This document shows, piece after piece, positions 50,469-58,681 of a stretch of 64,000 nt of DNA. Source of the stretch: Orlajensenia sp037404875 (lineage in GTDB: Bacteria; Actinomycetota; Actinomycetes; Actinomycetales; Microbacteriaceae); assembly GCF_037404875.1 (NCBI RefSeq), contig NZ_JBBELO010000027.1:79007-143006 (forward strand), read 5' to 3'. Below the pieces are notes generated by a model, which was not told where the DNA came from, made no database searches, and saw only the letters and a list, made by a program, of their open reading frames with translations. Position 1 is the first letter of the stretch; every line of letters starts with the position of its first letter. The position numbers were made by a program, and so were the translations under genes.

Positions 50469-51536
50469 TCAGAGCCAGTGCTTGTACTTGAAAACGCCCC
50501 AGAGACCGAAGCCCAGCCCGAGCATGAGCGCAACGGCGAACGGATATCCCCACACCCAGTGCAATTCCGGCATGTGGTCGAAGTTCATGCCGTAGACCGA
50601 CGCGATGAGGGTGGGCGTGAACAGGATGGCCGCCCAGGAGGAGATCTTCTTCACCTCTTCGCCCTGCTCGATGGTCTCCTTCGCCAGGCGTCGGCTCTCC
50701 TCGCCCTGGGCAAGACTCGCGCTCGACATGCGCCGCATGGCATCGTTCTGCTCGAGCGAGACCAGGGTCGAGTGAACGGTGAGGGCGTTCTCGAGCAGGG
50801 AGCGGCAGGTCATCACCCGCTCCGTGATGCGCATGACGTGGTCGGCGACATTGCGCAGGCGGTTCTGCACGTCACCATCCGTGCCATAGCGATCGGCCCC
50901 GCGCAGCAAACCCTGCACCATGCCGGGGAGGGGGCCGATGGCTCGCTGGAACGAGATGACCTGTTCGATCAGGCGGTAGATGCGTTCCGAGAGAGCCGGG
51001 TCGACGCTGTGCCCGCTGAACAGGCTGTCTTCGACCTGGTCGATGTCTTCTTCCAGGCCCGACACCACGGGTGCGTACCCGTCTACGATCTCGTCGAGCA
51101 ACGCCGTGAGCATCGCCTCCGGTCCGGTGCCGAGAAACTCGGGTTCCGCCTCGAGCGCCGCCCGGATCGCGGCGAGGTCGGGGCGGCTGCCGCGACGCAG
51201 GGTGATCACGAAGCGCGGGCCGACGAACAGGTGCATCTCGCCGAACTCGACCCGTTCCGAGGCGTCGTCGTATGAGCCGGGCCTCAACACGACGAAGATC
51301 GTGTCGCCGTAGCGTTCGAGCTTCGCCCGCTGGTGACCCTTCCGGGCGTCTTCGATCGCCAAAGGATGCAACCCGAAGAGGGTGGCCGCCCGGTCGAGGG
51401 TGGCCGCATCCGGATTCTGGAGACCGATCCATGCGACCGCGTTCACACCAGCTAAGGCGTCGGCCGCCTCGTCGAGGCTGTGCGGGGCCCCGACGAGGCG
51501 CCCGTCGACGTAGATGTGACCATCGATCGGCGTCAT
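50469..51536 (-). CDS. corA: CorA-type magnesium/cobalt transporter
   Basis: A 355-residue CorA. The cytoplasmic N-terminal domain is followed by two C-terminal membrane helices; the first ends in the signature YGMNF (about 329-333). The segment AIEDARKGHQRAKLERYGDT is typical of the CorA N-terminal domain. It forms a pentameric Mg2+ channel. The ATG at 51536 (MTPIDGHIYV) is preceded by GGAGGAGG at 8 bases; the ATG at 51554 overlaps that site and is less likely. Confidence 0.92.
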   Translation of the reverse strand: MTPIDGHIYVDGRLVGAPHSLDEAADALAGVNAVAWIGLQNPDAATLDRAATLFGLHPLAIEDARKGHQRAKLERYGDTIFVVLRPGSYDDASERVEFGEMHLFVGPRFVITLRRGSRPDLAAIRAALEAEPEFLGTGPEAMLTALLDEIVDGYAPVVSGLEEDIDQVEDSLFSGHSVDPALSERIYRLIEQVISFQRAIGPLPGMVQGLLRGADRYGTDGDVQNRLRNVADHVMRITERVMTCRSLLENALTVHSTLVSLEQNDAMRRMSSASLAQGEESRRLAKETIEQGEEVKKISSWAAILFTPTLIASVYGMNFDHMPELHWVWGYPFAVALMLGLGFGLWGVFKYKHWL

Positions 51537-51650
51537 GCGCTCATCCTCCTCCATAGCGACGGTCGGCGGCGAGGAGTCAGTCGCGGGGCGGATGCCGCAA
51601 GACCGGAACTCGGATGGGGCGGGGGCGCGGTCTGCCCCATCCGTCGTCGA

Positions 51651-53390
51651 TCAGCTCGCCTGAACCGGCAGTTGCAGGTAGGAGGCGCGGTCGCCGCCCG
51701 TGTGGATCACGTGCTGCCCACTGTTCGCGCCGACATACTCCCGGATCGCGGGCATCAGGGTGCCGAGCAGGTTGCGGGAGCTGACGATGAAGCGCAGCTG
51801 CTCGCCGGGCGCGAACTTCAGGCCCACCGGCAACAGGTCGATCTCGATCTCCGCTATCTCTCCGGCCGTGAGCTTCTGCACCCGGTCGAAGGTGTGGGCG
51901 GGCACCGCATCCGTCGTCAGCTTCTCGTCGAGATGACGAGCCGAGACACGCAGGCGCCCGTCGGAACCCTTGTACTTCAGGATGGTGGCGCCGTGGTCGG
52001 TGAGATCGTGGATCATCGCGCTGTGGTTGGGCGTCGTGAACGCCTCCAGCGGGGTGCCGAACCGGTCGAGCTTCTGGACGAGTACGAACAGGTCCATGTC
52101 ATCGGACTCACGGGCCTCGACGAAGAGGTGAGCCTTCGGGTAGCCGACCAGCACCGTCTCGGACTCGAACGTCGCGAGAAACGACACGGCGTTCGGGTTG
52201 GATGCGACGTCGTACGTCGCCTGCGCGCCGTCGACGGGCGCTTCGGTGCTCAGCGTGCGGGCGCGGCCGTCGAGGTAGAACCTCGTCGGCGTGACATCCG
52301 CCGGCGGAAACTGCTCCGCGGGCACGTCGACCTCGTCGCCATCCTGCAGGTCGAGCACCGAGTAGCGCACCCGGGGTGTCCGCTCCCAGTCATTGTCGGC
52401 ATCCTTCAGGTAACGGTCGAAGAACCGCCGCAGGTCGGCACGGTTGGCCTCGTCGTAGTAGTCGGGCCATTCCTGGCTGTTGTGGATGCGCAGCCACTTC
52501 TGCTCGGATGCCATCCGCCGCCAGGCACGGAAGGTGCCCGCCGTGTGCAGCGTGTTCGAGTAGCTGGCCACCACGTAGGCGGGCACGGTGATGTTCTCGA
52601 ACGCCGGTATCTTGTTCTCCCACAGGTCGTTGACCAGAGGGTAAGCCTCGACCTCCGCAAGGATGTCCTCCTTGCGGTTCCTGCCGAAGAAGCTGCCCTC
52701 CTGCAGTTGACGGGCGAAGCCGGTGTCGGGCATTCCGCCGCGCATCACGAGGTCGCGGTAGACGTCGCTGACACCCTCCCACGGGTTGATGGCCGCCAGG
52801 TGCGGCGGCTGCTCGGCCGCCGCGAACCACTGGGATACGGCGAGGTAGCTCGTGCCGCTCATTCCCACCTTGCCGTTGCACCATTCCTGTTCGGCCAGCC
52901 ACTCGATGATGTCGTAGGCGTCGCGCCCGTCCTGTCGGTCCCACAGCACGCTGTCGCCCTCTGAATCGACGATTCCGCGGCCATCCGGGTTGCAGATCGC
53001 GTAGCCCTGAGCCACCCAGTAGGCAGGATCCGGGCCCTCGAACTTCTCCATCCCCGAGACGATGTCGTTCGACAGGCCGACCAGGCCGAAGACGCCCATC
53101 ACGCTCACCGACGTGCTCTGGCCCTTTCCATAGGGGCTGTACGCCATGATGACCGGCACTCTTTCTTCTCCGGCGGGGCGGAAGATGTCGACGTGGATGG
53201 TGACGCCATCGCGCAGCTGCACCGCGACATCCTTCTCGAGCACGATGTCGACCGGCAGCGGGAGGAACGGCCGCGCGATCTGAAAGCCAGCCTCCAGCGT
53301 GCGCGTGCCCGGATCGAACGCGGTCAAGGCACCGGTCCGTCCGGGAGGCAGTGCGCTGGATGGCGTGTAGATCTTCAGGTCTTCGCTCAT
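51651..53390 (-). CDS. CocE/NonD-family hydrolase (S15-like)
   Basis: A 579-residue alpha/beta hydrolase. GMSGTSYLA holds the nucleophilic Ser181, preceded by WLAEQEWCNGKVG, and the C-terminal jelly-roll domain carries FSARH-type and LLPVGLKFAPGEQLRFIVSS segments of the X-Pro dipeptidyl-peptidase C-terminal type. Such enzymes cleave esters (cocaine esterase) or N-terminal acyl-prolyl peptides; the substrate is open. AAGGAG precedes the ATG at 53390. A TetR regulator with a palindromic site is divergent from it. Confidence 0.9.
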   Translation of the reverse strand: MSEDLKIYTPSSALPPGRTGALTAFDPGTRTLEAGFQIARPFLPLPVDIVLEKDVAVQLRDGVTIHVDIFRPAGEERVPVIMAYSPYGKGQSTSVSVMGVFGLVGLSNDIVSGMEKFEGPDPAYWVAQGYAICNPDGRGIVDSEGDSVLWDRQDGRDAYDIIEWLAEQEWCNGKVGMSGTSYLAVSQWFAAAEQPPHLAAINPWEGVSDVYRDLVMRGGMPDTGFARQLQEGSFFGRNRKEDILAEVEAYPLVNDLWENKIPAFENITVPAYVVASYSNTLHTAGTFRAWRRMASEQKWLRIHNSQEWPDYYDEANRADLRRFFDRYLKDADNDWERTPRVRYSVLDLQDGDEVDVPAEQFPPADVTPTRFYLDGRARTLSTEAPVDGAQATYDVASNPNAVSFLATFESETVLVGYPKAHLFVEARESDDMDLFVLVQKLDRFGTPLEAFTTPNHSAMIHDLTDHGATILKYKGSDGRLRVSARHLDEKLTTDAVPAHTFDRVQKLTAGEIAEIEIDLLPVGLKFAPGEQLRFIVSSRNLLGTLMPAIREYVGANSGQHVIHTGGDRASYLQLPVQAS

Positions 53391-53483
53391 GGTGAGCTCC
53401 TTCGCGTTCCGTAGGCAGACCGGCGTTCCGTCGGCCCTCTGTTCCGAGGCGGGATGCCGGCCTTGACCGTTCCCGTCACAGCC

Positions 53484-53503
53484 GATCATACAGAATGATC
53501 ATT
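53484..53503. promoter_or_regulatory. Candidate TetR operator
   Basis: GATCAT (53484-53489) and ATGATC (53495-53500) form an inverted repeat with a 5-base centre; AATGATCATT (53494-53503) is a second, overlapping palindrome. The site lies between the divergent hydrolase and TetR genes. Confidence 0.55.
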
Positions 53504-53596
53504 CCGTTTGACCCCGAGTTCGCTGCGAGCAGTCCCACGACTCCGACGCTGCCTGCGAACGCCTCCATTGCTCGAGCCCACGCGCTCACCGGTGAC

Positions 53597-53602
53597 TACG
53601 CT
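53597..53602 (+). promoter_or_regulatory. -10 box of the leaderless TetR transcript
   Basis: TACGCT ends 6 bases before the ATG at 53609; this decides the start. Confidence 0.5.
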
Positions 53603-53608
53603 TTGAGC

Positions 53609-54184
53609 ATGCCCCGCCTCACCGACGCGTCTCGCAAGCAACGGCGCGAGGCGATCGCAGCAGCCGCCATGCGGTGCTTCGCACGCGACGGTTTCGCGAA
53701 CACGTCGATGGCCGACATCATCAGCGAGACCGGCTCCTCTGCAGGGTCGGTCTACTCCAACTTCGCGAACAAGGCTGAACTCGTACGTTTCGCCGCATCC
53801 GGCGCACTGGACTCCATGGTGGCGGCCGTGAGCGAGGCGCTGCCCGAAAAGCGCACGCCCGCCACCGTGCTCTCCGGCTTGCTCCGGTCCAACTCCGACC
53901 GCGCGCACGCGCGAACCCTGTTGCAGATCTGGGCCGAGATGCCCCGCGATCCCGCGCTGGAGGAGATCGCCGGGCAGAGCCTTCTCGAGTTGAGGGAACT
54001 GGTGCGCACGGCACTGCGATCGTGGTCGCAGCATCCGTCGCGCTCCGGTGCGGCGGACCTGGAGACGATCACGGATGCGGTCCTCACCGCCACTCAGGGT
54101 TATCTCGTCAGGATCAGCATCGACAATGATGTGGATCCCACGGTGCTGGCCGACGGGGCCGTCGCCGTGTTCGAGCGGTTCTGA
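53609..54184 (+). CDS. TetR-family transcriptional regulator
   Basis: A 191-residue TetR protein. The N-terminal HTH is AAAAMRCFARDGFANTSMAD followed by IISETGSSAGSVYSNFANKA, the recognition-helix region; the rest is the ligand-binding helical domain. It is divergent from the CocE-family hydrolase, which it probably represses through the palindrome at 53484-53503. I chose ATG 53609 because of the TACGCT box; the frame is open from 53495 but the extra residues lie on the operator. Confidence 0.9.
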   Translation: MPRLTDASRKQRREAIAAAAMRCFARDGFANTSMADIISETGSSAGSVYSNFANKAELVRFAASGALDSMVAAVSEALPEKRTPATVLSGLLRSNSDRAHARTLLQIWAEMPRDPALEEIAGQSLLELRELVRTALRSWSQHPSRSGAADLETITDAVLTATQGYLVRISIDNDVDPTVLADGAVAVFERF

Positions 54185-54232
54185 GCCGGCGGGACCAGCG
54201 GCCCCCGAATTCCTGCCCGCTCCGCCGATTTC

Positions 54233-54289
54233 TGCAGGAGGAGCGGCACGGCGAGGCCGTATGGCGCTCGCCGTGCCGCTCGTCCTGCA
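54233..54289. terminator. Bidirectional terminator hairpin
   Basis: Arms 54233-54255 and 54267-54289 match in 22 of 23 positions around an 11-base loop, between the convergent TetR and GAPDH genes. Confidence 0.8.
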
Positions 54290-54310
54290 TCCGAAGCGGC
54301 CAAGCCGCCG

Positions 54311-55306
54311 TCAGCCGGCGAGCAACTCCAGGGTGTCGACGACGCGGTTCGAGAATCCCCACTCGTTGTCGTACCAGGCGACGACCTTCACGTGGGAGCC
54401 GTGCACCCGAGTGAGGGCGGCGTCGAAGATGGCGGAGGCCGGCTCGCCGGTGATGTCGCTCGAGACGATCGGGTCTTCGGCGTAGTCGAGGATGCCCGCG
54501 AGCGGTCCGGCGGCGGCGGTGCGGTAGGCATCCAGAACCTGCTCGAGGCTCACCTCACGTGCCACGGTGGTGTTGAGCTCGACGAGCGAGCCGACCGGAA
54601 CAGGCACGCGGATGGAGTCACCCGAGAGCTTGCCGTCGAGCCGGGGAAGCACGAGGCCGATCGCCTTAGCCGCACCCGTAGTCGTCGGCGCGATGTTGAC
54701 GGCGGCGGCGCGGGCGCGGCGCAGGTCGCGGTGCGGCCCGTCCTGCAGGTTCTGCTCCTGCGTGTAGGCGTGAACTGTAGTCATGAAGCCGTGCTCGATG
54801 CCCGCGAGGTCGTCGAGAACGGATGCGAGCGGCGCGAGCGCGTTGGTCGTGCACGAGGCGTTGGAGACGATCCGATGGTTCGCGGGGTCGTAGGCGTCGG
54901 TGTTGACGCCGTAGGCGAGGGTCACGTCGGCGCCCTCTGACGGAGCGCTGATGAGCACGCGGGAGGCGCCGGCGTCGAGGTGGCCGCGGGCCGCATCCGC
55001 CGCGGTGAAGCGACCGGTGGACTCGAGCACGAGGTCCACACCGAGTTCGCGCCATGGCAGGTTCGCCGGTTCGCGTTCGGCGAGCACCCGGATGCGGCGA
55101 CCGTCGACCACGAGCGTGTCGCCGTCGACCTCGACGCTGCGGCCGAGCCGGCCGAGCGAGCTGTCGTACTTCAGCAGGTGGGCGAGGGTGGCGGGTTCGG
55201 TGAGGTCGTTGATGGCGACGACCTCGAGCGCGGAGTCGCGCTCGATCAGGGCGCGCAGCACGTTGCGGCCGATGCGGCCGAATCCGTTGACGGCGATGCG
55301 AGTCAT
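54311..55306 (-). CDS. gap: Glyceraldehyde-3-phosphate dehydrogenase (solitary)
   Basis: A 331-residue GAPDH. AVNGFGRIGRNVLRAL (about 5-20), the catalytic Cys in SNASCTTNALAP, and the C-terminal WYDNEWGFSNRVVD are all canonical; the Asp in INDLTEP suggests NAD specificity. Length is normal. In actinobacteria the main gap gene usually lies with pgk and tpiA; here no glycolytic gene is adjacent, so this may be a second, specialised copy. AAAGGA precedes the ATG at 55306. Confidence 0.92.
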   Translation of the reverse strand: MTRIAVNGFGRIGRNVLRALIERDSALEVVAINDLTEPATLAHLLKYDSSLGRLGRSVEVDGDTLVVDGRRIRVLAEREPANLPWRELGVDLVLESTGRFTAADAARGHLDAGASRVLISAPSEGADVTLAYGVNTDAYDPANHRIVSNASCTTNALAPLASVLDDLAGIEHGFMTTVHAYTQEQNLQDGPHRDLRRARAAAVNIAPTTTGAAKAIGLVLPRLDGKLSGDSIRVPVPVGSLVELNTTVAREVSLEQVLDAYRTAAAGPLAGILDYAEDPIVSSDITGEPASAIFDAALTRVHGSHVKVVAWYDNEWGFSNRVVDTLELLAG

Positions 55307-55648
55307 GGTGTCCTTTCGGTTGACCTCTCCATGCTCGGCGTCGGCCCGCTGCCTGCCCAGTGGCGAGAGTGCCAGCGTGCGCAAGCATCTCGCCGTGACG
55401 GATGCCACGCGCCGCAAGGATCGCGCCTGGCTCGGGCTCCCGCCCGCCTCACGCCGCCCCCCGCACCGGCCCGCACCCTCCTCTGAACCATTTCGTCGCC
55501 GTTGATCCGTTCCTGGCGGCTCAGCGGCGAGCAAATGGTTCAACGGGTGAGAGGGATGCGGGCCCGGCCGCCGCCTCCCGGTCGCCCGTCGGCCGCACGC
55601 CGCCACGCACTATGGACAGCGGCGCGGCTCTGTGGGAGCGTGGCCCCG
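55307..55648. other. Intergenic stretch holding a hairpin repeat
   Basis: About 340 GC-rich bases between divergent genes. Apart from the family-B hairpin at 55484-55542 I see no gene or clear promoter. Confidence 0.5.
55484..55542. repeat. Long imperfect hairpin, family B
   Basis: Arms 55484-55505 (TGAACCATTTCGTCGCCGTT plus GA) and 55521-55542 match in 19 of 22 positions, with a 15-base loop. It resembles family A in size and design but not in sequence. Confidence 0.7.
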
Positions 55649-55882
55649 ATGACCGATCCGATGATCGACCCAGCGAAGGGCAAGCCACGGCCATACGGCG
55701 TCATGGCCGGCCTCGGCTACCCGATCGCGCTCGCCTGGTTCGCCGTCTGGTTCTCGCTGCTCACCTCCTCGGACGCTGCCCTGTGGCGCACCTGGTCGAC
55801 GTTCGCCACGGCGATCGGCTTCTTGATCTACGCGATCGTGAACACCGTCAAGGCCGTACGCACGCCGCCGTCGGGCGGCTGA
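55649..55882 (+). CDS. Hypothetical small membrane protein
   Basis: A 77-residue protein with two membrane helices (LGYPIALAWFAVWFSLLTSS and TWSTFATAIGFLIYAIVNTV) and short polar ends. GGGAG lies 9-10 bases before the ATG at 55649. No family recognised. Confidence 0.65.
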   Translation: MTDPMIDPAKGKPRPYGVMAGLGYPIALAWFAVWFSLLTSSDAALWRTWSTFATAIGFLIYAIVNTVKAVRTPPSGG

Positions 55883-55949
55883 GCGGCGGGATCCGCGGGG
55901 GGGCGGGAGTGGAGCAGGAGTCGCCTGCGCCCATACGACGCGTCAACGG

Positions 55950-56897
55950 CTACGCCGAGAAGGTGCGCCGGTAGTCCGTCGGGGAGCTTCCGAGGATGCG
56001 CTGGAAGTGCAGGCGCAGGTTGGCGCCCGTGCCGAGGCCCACACGGTGGGCGACGGCTTCCACGCCGAGGTCGGTGCTCTCGAGCAGCTCGCGAGCGAGG
56101 TCGACGCGGGCCCGGAGTATCCACTGCATCGGCGTGTAGCCGGTGTCTTCGACGAAACGCCGCGAGAAGGTGCGCGGTGATACGGCGGCGTGCCGGGCGA
56201 GGGCGTCGATGGTGAGCGGGTCTTCGAGTCGACCAAGCGCCCATTGGCGCGTGCCGGCGAACAGCTCGCCGAGGGGCTCGGGCACACTGCGGGGTACGAA
56301 CTGCGCCTGGCCGCCGCTGCGATACGGCGCTGCGACGAGCCGACGCGCCACGCGGTTCGAGAGCGCGACGCCGTGGTCTCGTCGCACGAGGTGCAGGCAG
56401 AGGTCGATGCCCGATGCGGCTCCGGCCGACGTGAGCACGCTCCCTTCGTCGACGAAGAGCACGTTCTCATCCACGCGAACGAGCGGATGCTTGGCGCCGA
56501 GCTGCCGGGTGTAGTGCCAATGCGTCGTGGCCCGCTTGCCGTCGAGCAGTCCGGTTGCGGCGAGCGCGAAGGCACCCGTCGAGATGGCGGCGAGCCGAGT
56601 GCCGCGTGCCTGAGCGGCGCGTAGGGCATTGATGACGGCATCCGGCGGGTCTTCGCGTGCGGGTTCCCGGTAGCCGGGAATGAAGATGGTGTCGGCGTGC
56701 TCGAACGCCTCGAGGCCCTCGGCCACGTGGTACGAGAGGCCATCGCCGCCGGTGACGAGGCCGGGTGCGGCGCCGCAGACGCTGACTTCGTAGGGCATGC
56801 TCTCGCGCTTGGTGAACACCTGGGCCGGGATGCCGACGTCGAGCGGCTTCGCCCCCTCGAGCACGAGCACGACGACGCGATGGTTGTTCGATGCCAT
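55950..56897 (-). CDS. GlxA-like transcriptional regulator (DJ-1/PfpI + AraC HTH)
   Basis: A 315-residue regulator: an N-terminal DJ-1/PfpI-type domain (RVVVLVLEGAKPLDVGIPAQ, then LAAISTGAFALAATGLL, where the usual Cys of the nucleophile elbow is replaced by Thr) and a C-terminal AraC double HTH (LTIDALARHAAVSPRTFSRR, then VEAVAHRVGLGTGANLRLHF). The GlxA subfamily regulates amino-acid and betaine catabolism in other bacteria. GAGGAA precedes the ATG at 56897. Confidence 0.9.
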   Translation of the reverse strand: MASNNHRVVVLVLEGAKPLDVGIPAQVFTKRESMPYEVSVCGAAPGLVTGGDGLSYHVAEGLEAFEHADTIFIPGYREPAREDPPDAVINALRAAQARGTRLAAISTGAFALAATGLLDGKRATTHWHYTRQLGAKHPLVRVDENVLFVDEGSVLTSAGAASGIDLCLHLVRRDHGVALSNRVARRLVAAPYRSGGQAQFVPRSVPEPLGELFAGTRQWALGRLEDPLTIDALARHAAVSPRTFSRRFVEDTGYTPMQWILRARVDLARELLESTDLGVEAVAHRVGLGTGANLRLHFQRILGSSPTDYRRTFSA

Positions 56898-57031
56898 GGT
56901 TTCCTCCCTCCGTTCACAGGGTCGCGGACTCTGCCGACTCGCGCCATTGGCAAGAATGCCATCTCTCGCAAGAAAACGGCCATTGTGCTCGGCGACGGAT
57001 GTGGCTGCCGTGCTAGCGAGGCAACTCACGG

Positions 57032-57213
57032 CGCTTCAACAAGCTCAGCGAACAGTGGTTGAGTCCGCTGGGCAGTGTCCGTTCCCTGAGCCTGTCGAAG
57101 GGAACCCAGCCCACTCACCACGCTTCGACAAGCTCAGCGAACAGCGGCCGCTCCCTGAGCCTGTCGAAGGGAACCCAGCCCGCTCCCGGCGCTTCGACAA
57201 GCTCAGCGAACAA
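57032..57213. repeat. Array of family-D repeats
   Basis: Alternating modules of the type CTTCGACAAGCTCAGCGAACA (57032-57054, 57121-57142, 57190-57213) and CCCTGAGCCTGTCGAAGGGA (57081-57104, 57152-57173) are in opposite orientations, with about 70 bases per unit. The stretch 56898-57227 holds no gene. Confidence 0.8.
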
Positions 57214-57227
57214 TGAGCGCGGCGATC

Positions 57228-57620
57228 TCAGTCGGAGTGCGAGAGCAGCCACTCGTCGGCGAGACGCTTCGGCGCGATGGTGAGCCACGCATCCGTCACC
57301 ACCTCGGTCAGCCGGCGGTGCGAGATGCGCTCGAGCCACACGAGAATCGACGCGAAGCCGTCGAAGTGCGGCGTCGTGAAGAACACCGTGGGGTCTTCCT
57401 CGACAAGTGCGAACTTCGTCGCCTCGTCTTCGACGCGCGCGCCCACCACCGGCTCACGCTGCTCGTCGAGCCGCAGTGCGGCGAGGTCGTTCTTGCGCAG
57501 CGGCCGCTCCCACACGAATCCCTTGTCGTGAACACGCCAATGGGCGGCGCCCCAGCTCGTCTTCTCCGTCGTATCGGGGAATTCCAGCGCCAGGCGCCGC
57601 ACCTCATCCCAGTCCGCCAT
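57228..57620 (-). CDS. MmcQ/YjbR-like DNA-binding family protein
   Basis: A 130-residue protein of the YjbR fold: ALEFPDTTEKTSWGAAHWRV, DKGFVWERPLRKND and GFASILVWLERISH, VTDAWLTIAPKRLADEW. Some homologues bind DNA non-specifically. The ATG at 57620 (MADWDEVRR) has a TATCGT box 7 bases before it and no ribosome-binding site. Function not known here. Confidence 0.85.
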   Translation of the reverse strand: MADWDEVRRLALEFPDTTEKTSWGAAHWRVHDKGFVWERPLRKNDLAALRLDEQREPVVGARVEDEATKFALVEEDPTVFFTTPHFDGFASILVWLERISHRRLTEVVTDAWLTIAPKRLADEWLLSHSD

Positions 57621-57627
57621 GGCCGTC

Positions 57628-57633
57628 ACGATA
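57628..57633 (-). promoter_or_regulatory. -10 box of the leaderless YjbR-like transcript
   Basis: TATCGT on the minus strand ends 7 bases before the ATG at 57620. Confidence 0.45.
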
Positions 57634-57693
57634 CGCCGAAGCGGGCGGCCGAGCATCCGTCGCCGCCCTCGGCGTGCGATCAGGCACAGACGC

Positions 57694-57699
57694 TACGCT
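57694..57699 (+). promoter_or_regulatory. -10 box upstream of the FBP gene
   Basis: TACGCT lies about 230 bases before the FBP start, and 6 bases before a GTG at 57706, giving a leaderless short ORF. Confidence 0.45.
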
Positions 57700-57705
57700 G
57701 GATGC

Positions 57706-57783
57706 GTGATCACTTCGCATTCGTTCGTCGCCCGGTCGGGGCGTGGGGAGGTCGTCGGCGCATCTTCCGCCGGCGTCAGATAA
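57706..57783 (+). CDS. Candidate 25-residue leader peptide upstream of FBP
   Basis: GTG 57706 follows a TAnnnT box by 6 bases, and encodes 25 residues (VITSHSFVARSGRGEVVGAS, then SAGVR) before TAA at 57781. A hairpin follows at 57801-57818 and the FBP gene at 57927. Such a layout is known for ribosome-stalling attenuators ahead of translation-antibiotic resistance genes. An overlapping 45-residue frame from ATG 57702 is an alternative reading. Confidence 0.35.
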   Translation: MITSHSFVARSGRGEVVGASSAGVR

Positions 57784-57800
57784 CGGCCGCTTCCCCTCCG

Positions 57801-57818
57801 TCTCACCCGACGGTGAGA
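57801..57818 (+). promoter_or_regulatory. Hairpin between leader ORF and FBP gene
   Basis: TCTCACC (57801-57807) and GGTGAGA (57812-57818) pair around CGAC; outer CCGCTT and AAGCGG could extend the stem with a bulge. It might be an attenuator. Confidence 0.4.
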
Positions 57819-57926
57819 AGCGGCGCCGCTGAGCAGTGAGGTCGAGGATCGACCCTGCTTGCCGTGCCGTCCGAACGACCTACTGCCCCGGCATCCACTC
57901 GGGGCCGACGACGATTGGCGAATCAC

Positions 57927-58418
57927 ATGTTCTCCCTGAACGAATCAACCCTGCGCGCCTCGCTCGTGAATGCGACGCGCAAAGAGGTCAGCGACCTCAC
58001 TCTGCCCACCGGCTTCGACCAGCTCGACTGGGACAAGCTCGACTACCTCGGATGGCGCGACCCCAAGCTTCCGAAGCGCGCCTACGCGGTCATTCCCTTC
58101 GAGGGCGAGCCGGTCGGCATCCTGCTGAAGCAGGCCGAGGCCACACCGCGCAAGCGCGCCCAGTGCTCCTGGTGCCAAGACGTCACCCTGCCCAACGAGG
58201 TGGTCTTCTACAGTGCCCGCCGCGTCGGTCCGGGCGGCCGCAACGGCGACACGGTCGGCATCCTCGTCTGCGCCGATTTTCAGTGCTCAGTCAACGTGCG
58301 CAAGCGGCCGCCGATGGCCTACATCGGATTCGACGTGGAGGCCGCGCGCCTCGAGCGCATCGCGAGCCTGCAGGAACGCGTCGCCGGCTTCGCGGACGTG
58401 GTGCTGAACGACCGCTGA
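57927..58418 (+). CDS. FBP-domain (FusB-like, EF-G-binding) zinc protein
   Basis: A 163-residue protein of the FBP family: MFSLNESTLRASLVNATRKE at the front, then LDWDKLDYLGWRDPKLPKRA, and a zinc finger with Cys80, Cys83, Cys115 and Cys120 (CSWC ... CADFQC). The related staphylococcal FusB binds elongation factor G and protects against fusidic acid; actinobacterial homologues probably also act on EF-G. The ATG at 57927 has no ribosome-binding site; a GTG at 57864 is in frame but its extra 21 residues do not look like the family. Confidence 0.85.
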   Translation: MFSLNESTLRASLVNATRKEVSDLTLPTGFDQLDWDKLDYLGWRDPKLPKRAYAVIPFEGEPVGILLKQAEATPRKRAQCSWCQDVTLPNEVVFYSARRVGPGGRNGDTVGILVCADFQCSVNVRKRPPMAYIGFDVEAARLERIASLQERVAGFADVVLNDR

Positions 58419-58495
58419 GCGGCTCGCCGCGGCGGCTGCCGCATCCGTTGCCGCGGTCGTCGCCGCACCGGCCGCGCCCGTCGCCGCACCTGCCT

Positions 58496-58593
58496 GTTGC
58501 GCCAGCTCTTCGGCCGTTGCGCCAGAAGATCTGGCGCAACGGCCGTGAAGGTGGCGCAACCGCGAGCAGGAGCGGCCGGGCACGTGGCGCAAC
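58496..58593. repeat. Long hairpin with repeated TTGCGCCA words, family C
   Basis: Arms 58496-58525 and 58531-58560 (30 bases, most matching) enclose a 5-base loop. GTTGCGCCA and its complement TGGCGCAAC occur four times in the hairpin and once more at 58585-58593. It lies between two plus-strand genes. Confidence 0.75.
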
Positions 58594-58669
58594 GGCGGGC
58601 GTAGGAGCGGCCCGCCACGCGGGCGGAGCGCGCCGTGTCAACCACCACGACCGTGTTGGATGCGGCCCC

Positions 58670-58675
58670 TACGCT
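58670..58675 (+). promoter_or_regulatory. -10 box of the leaderless EEP transcript
   Basis: TACGCT ends 6 bases before the ATG at 58682. Confidence 0.45.
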
Positions 58676-58681
58676 GAACCC

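Noticed and set aside
57032..57213. CRISPR array
   Set aside because: The repeats alternate in orientation and have no unique spacers of constant length, and no cas genes are nearby; they belong to the family-D dispersed repeat.
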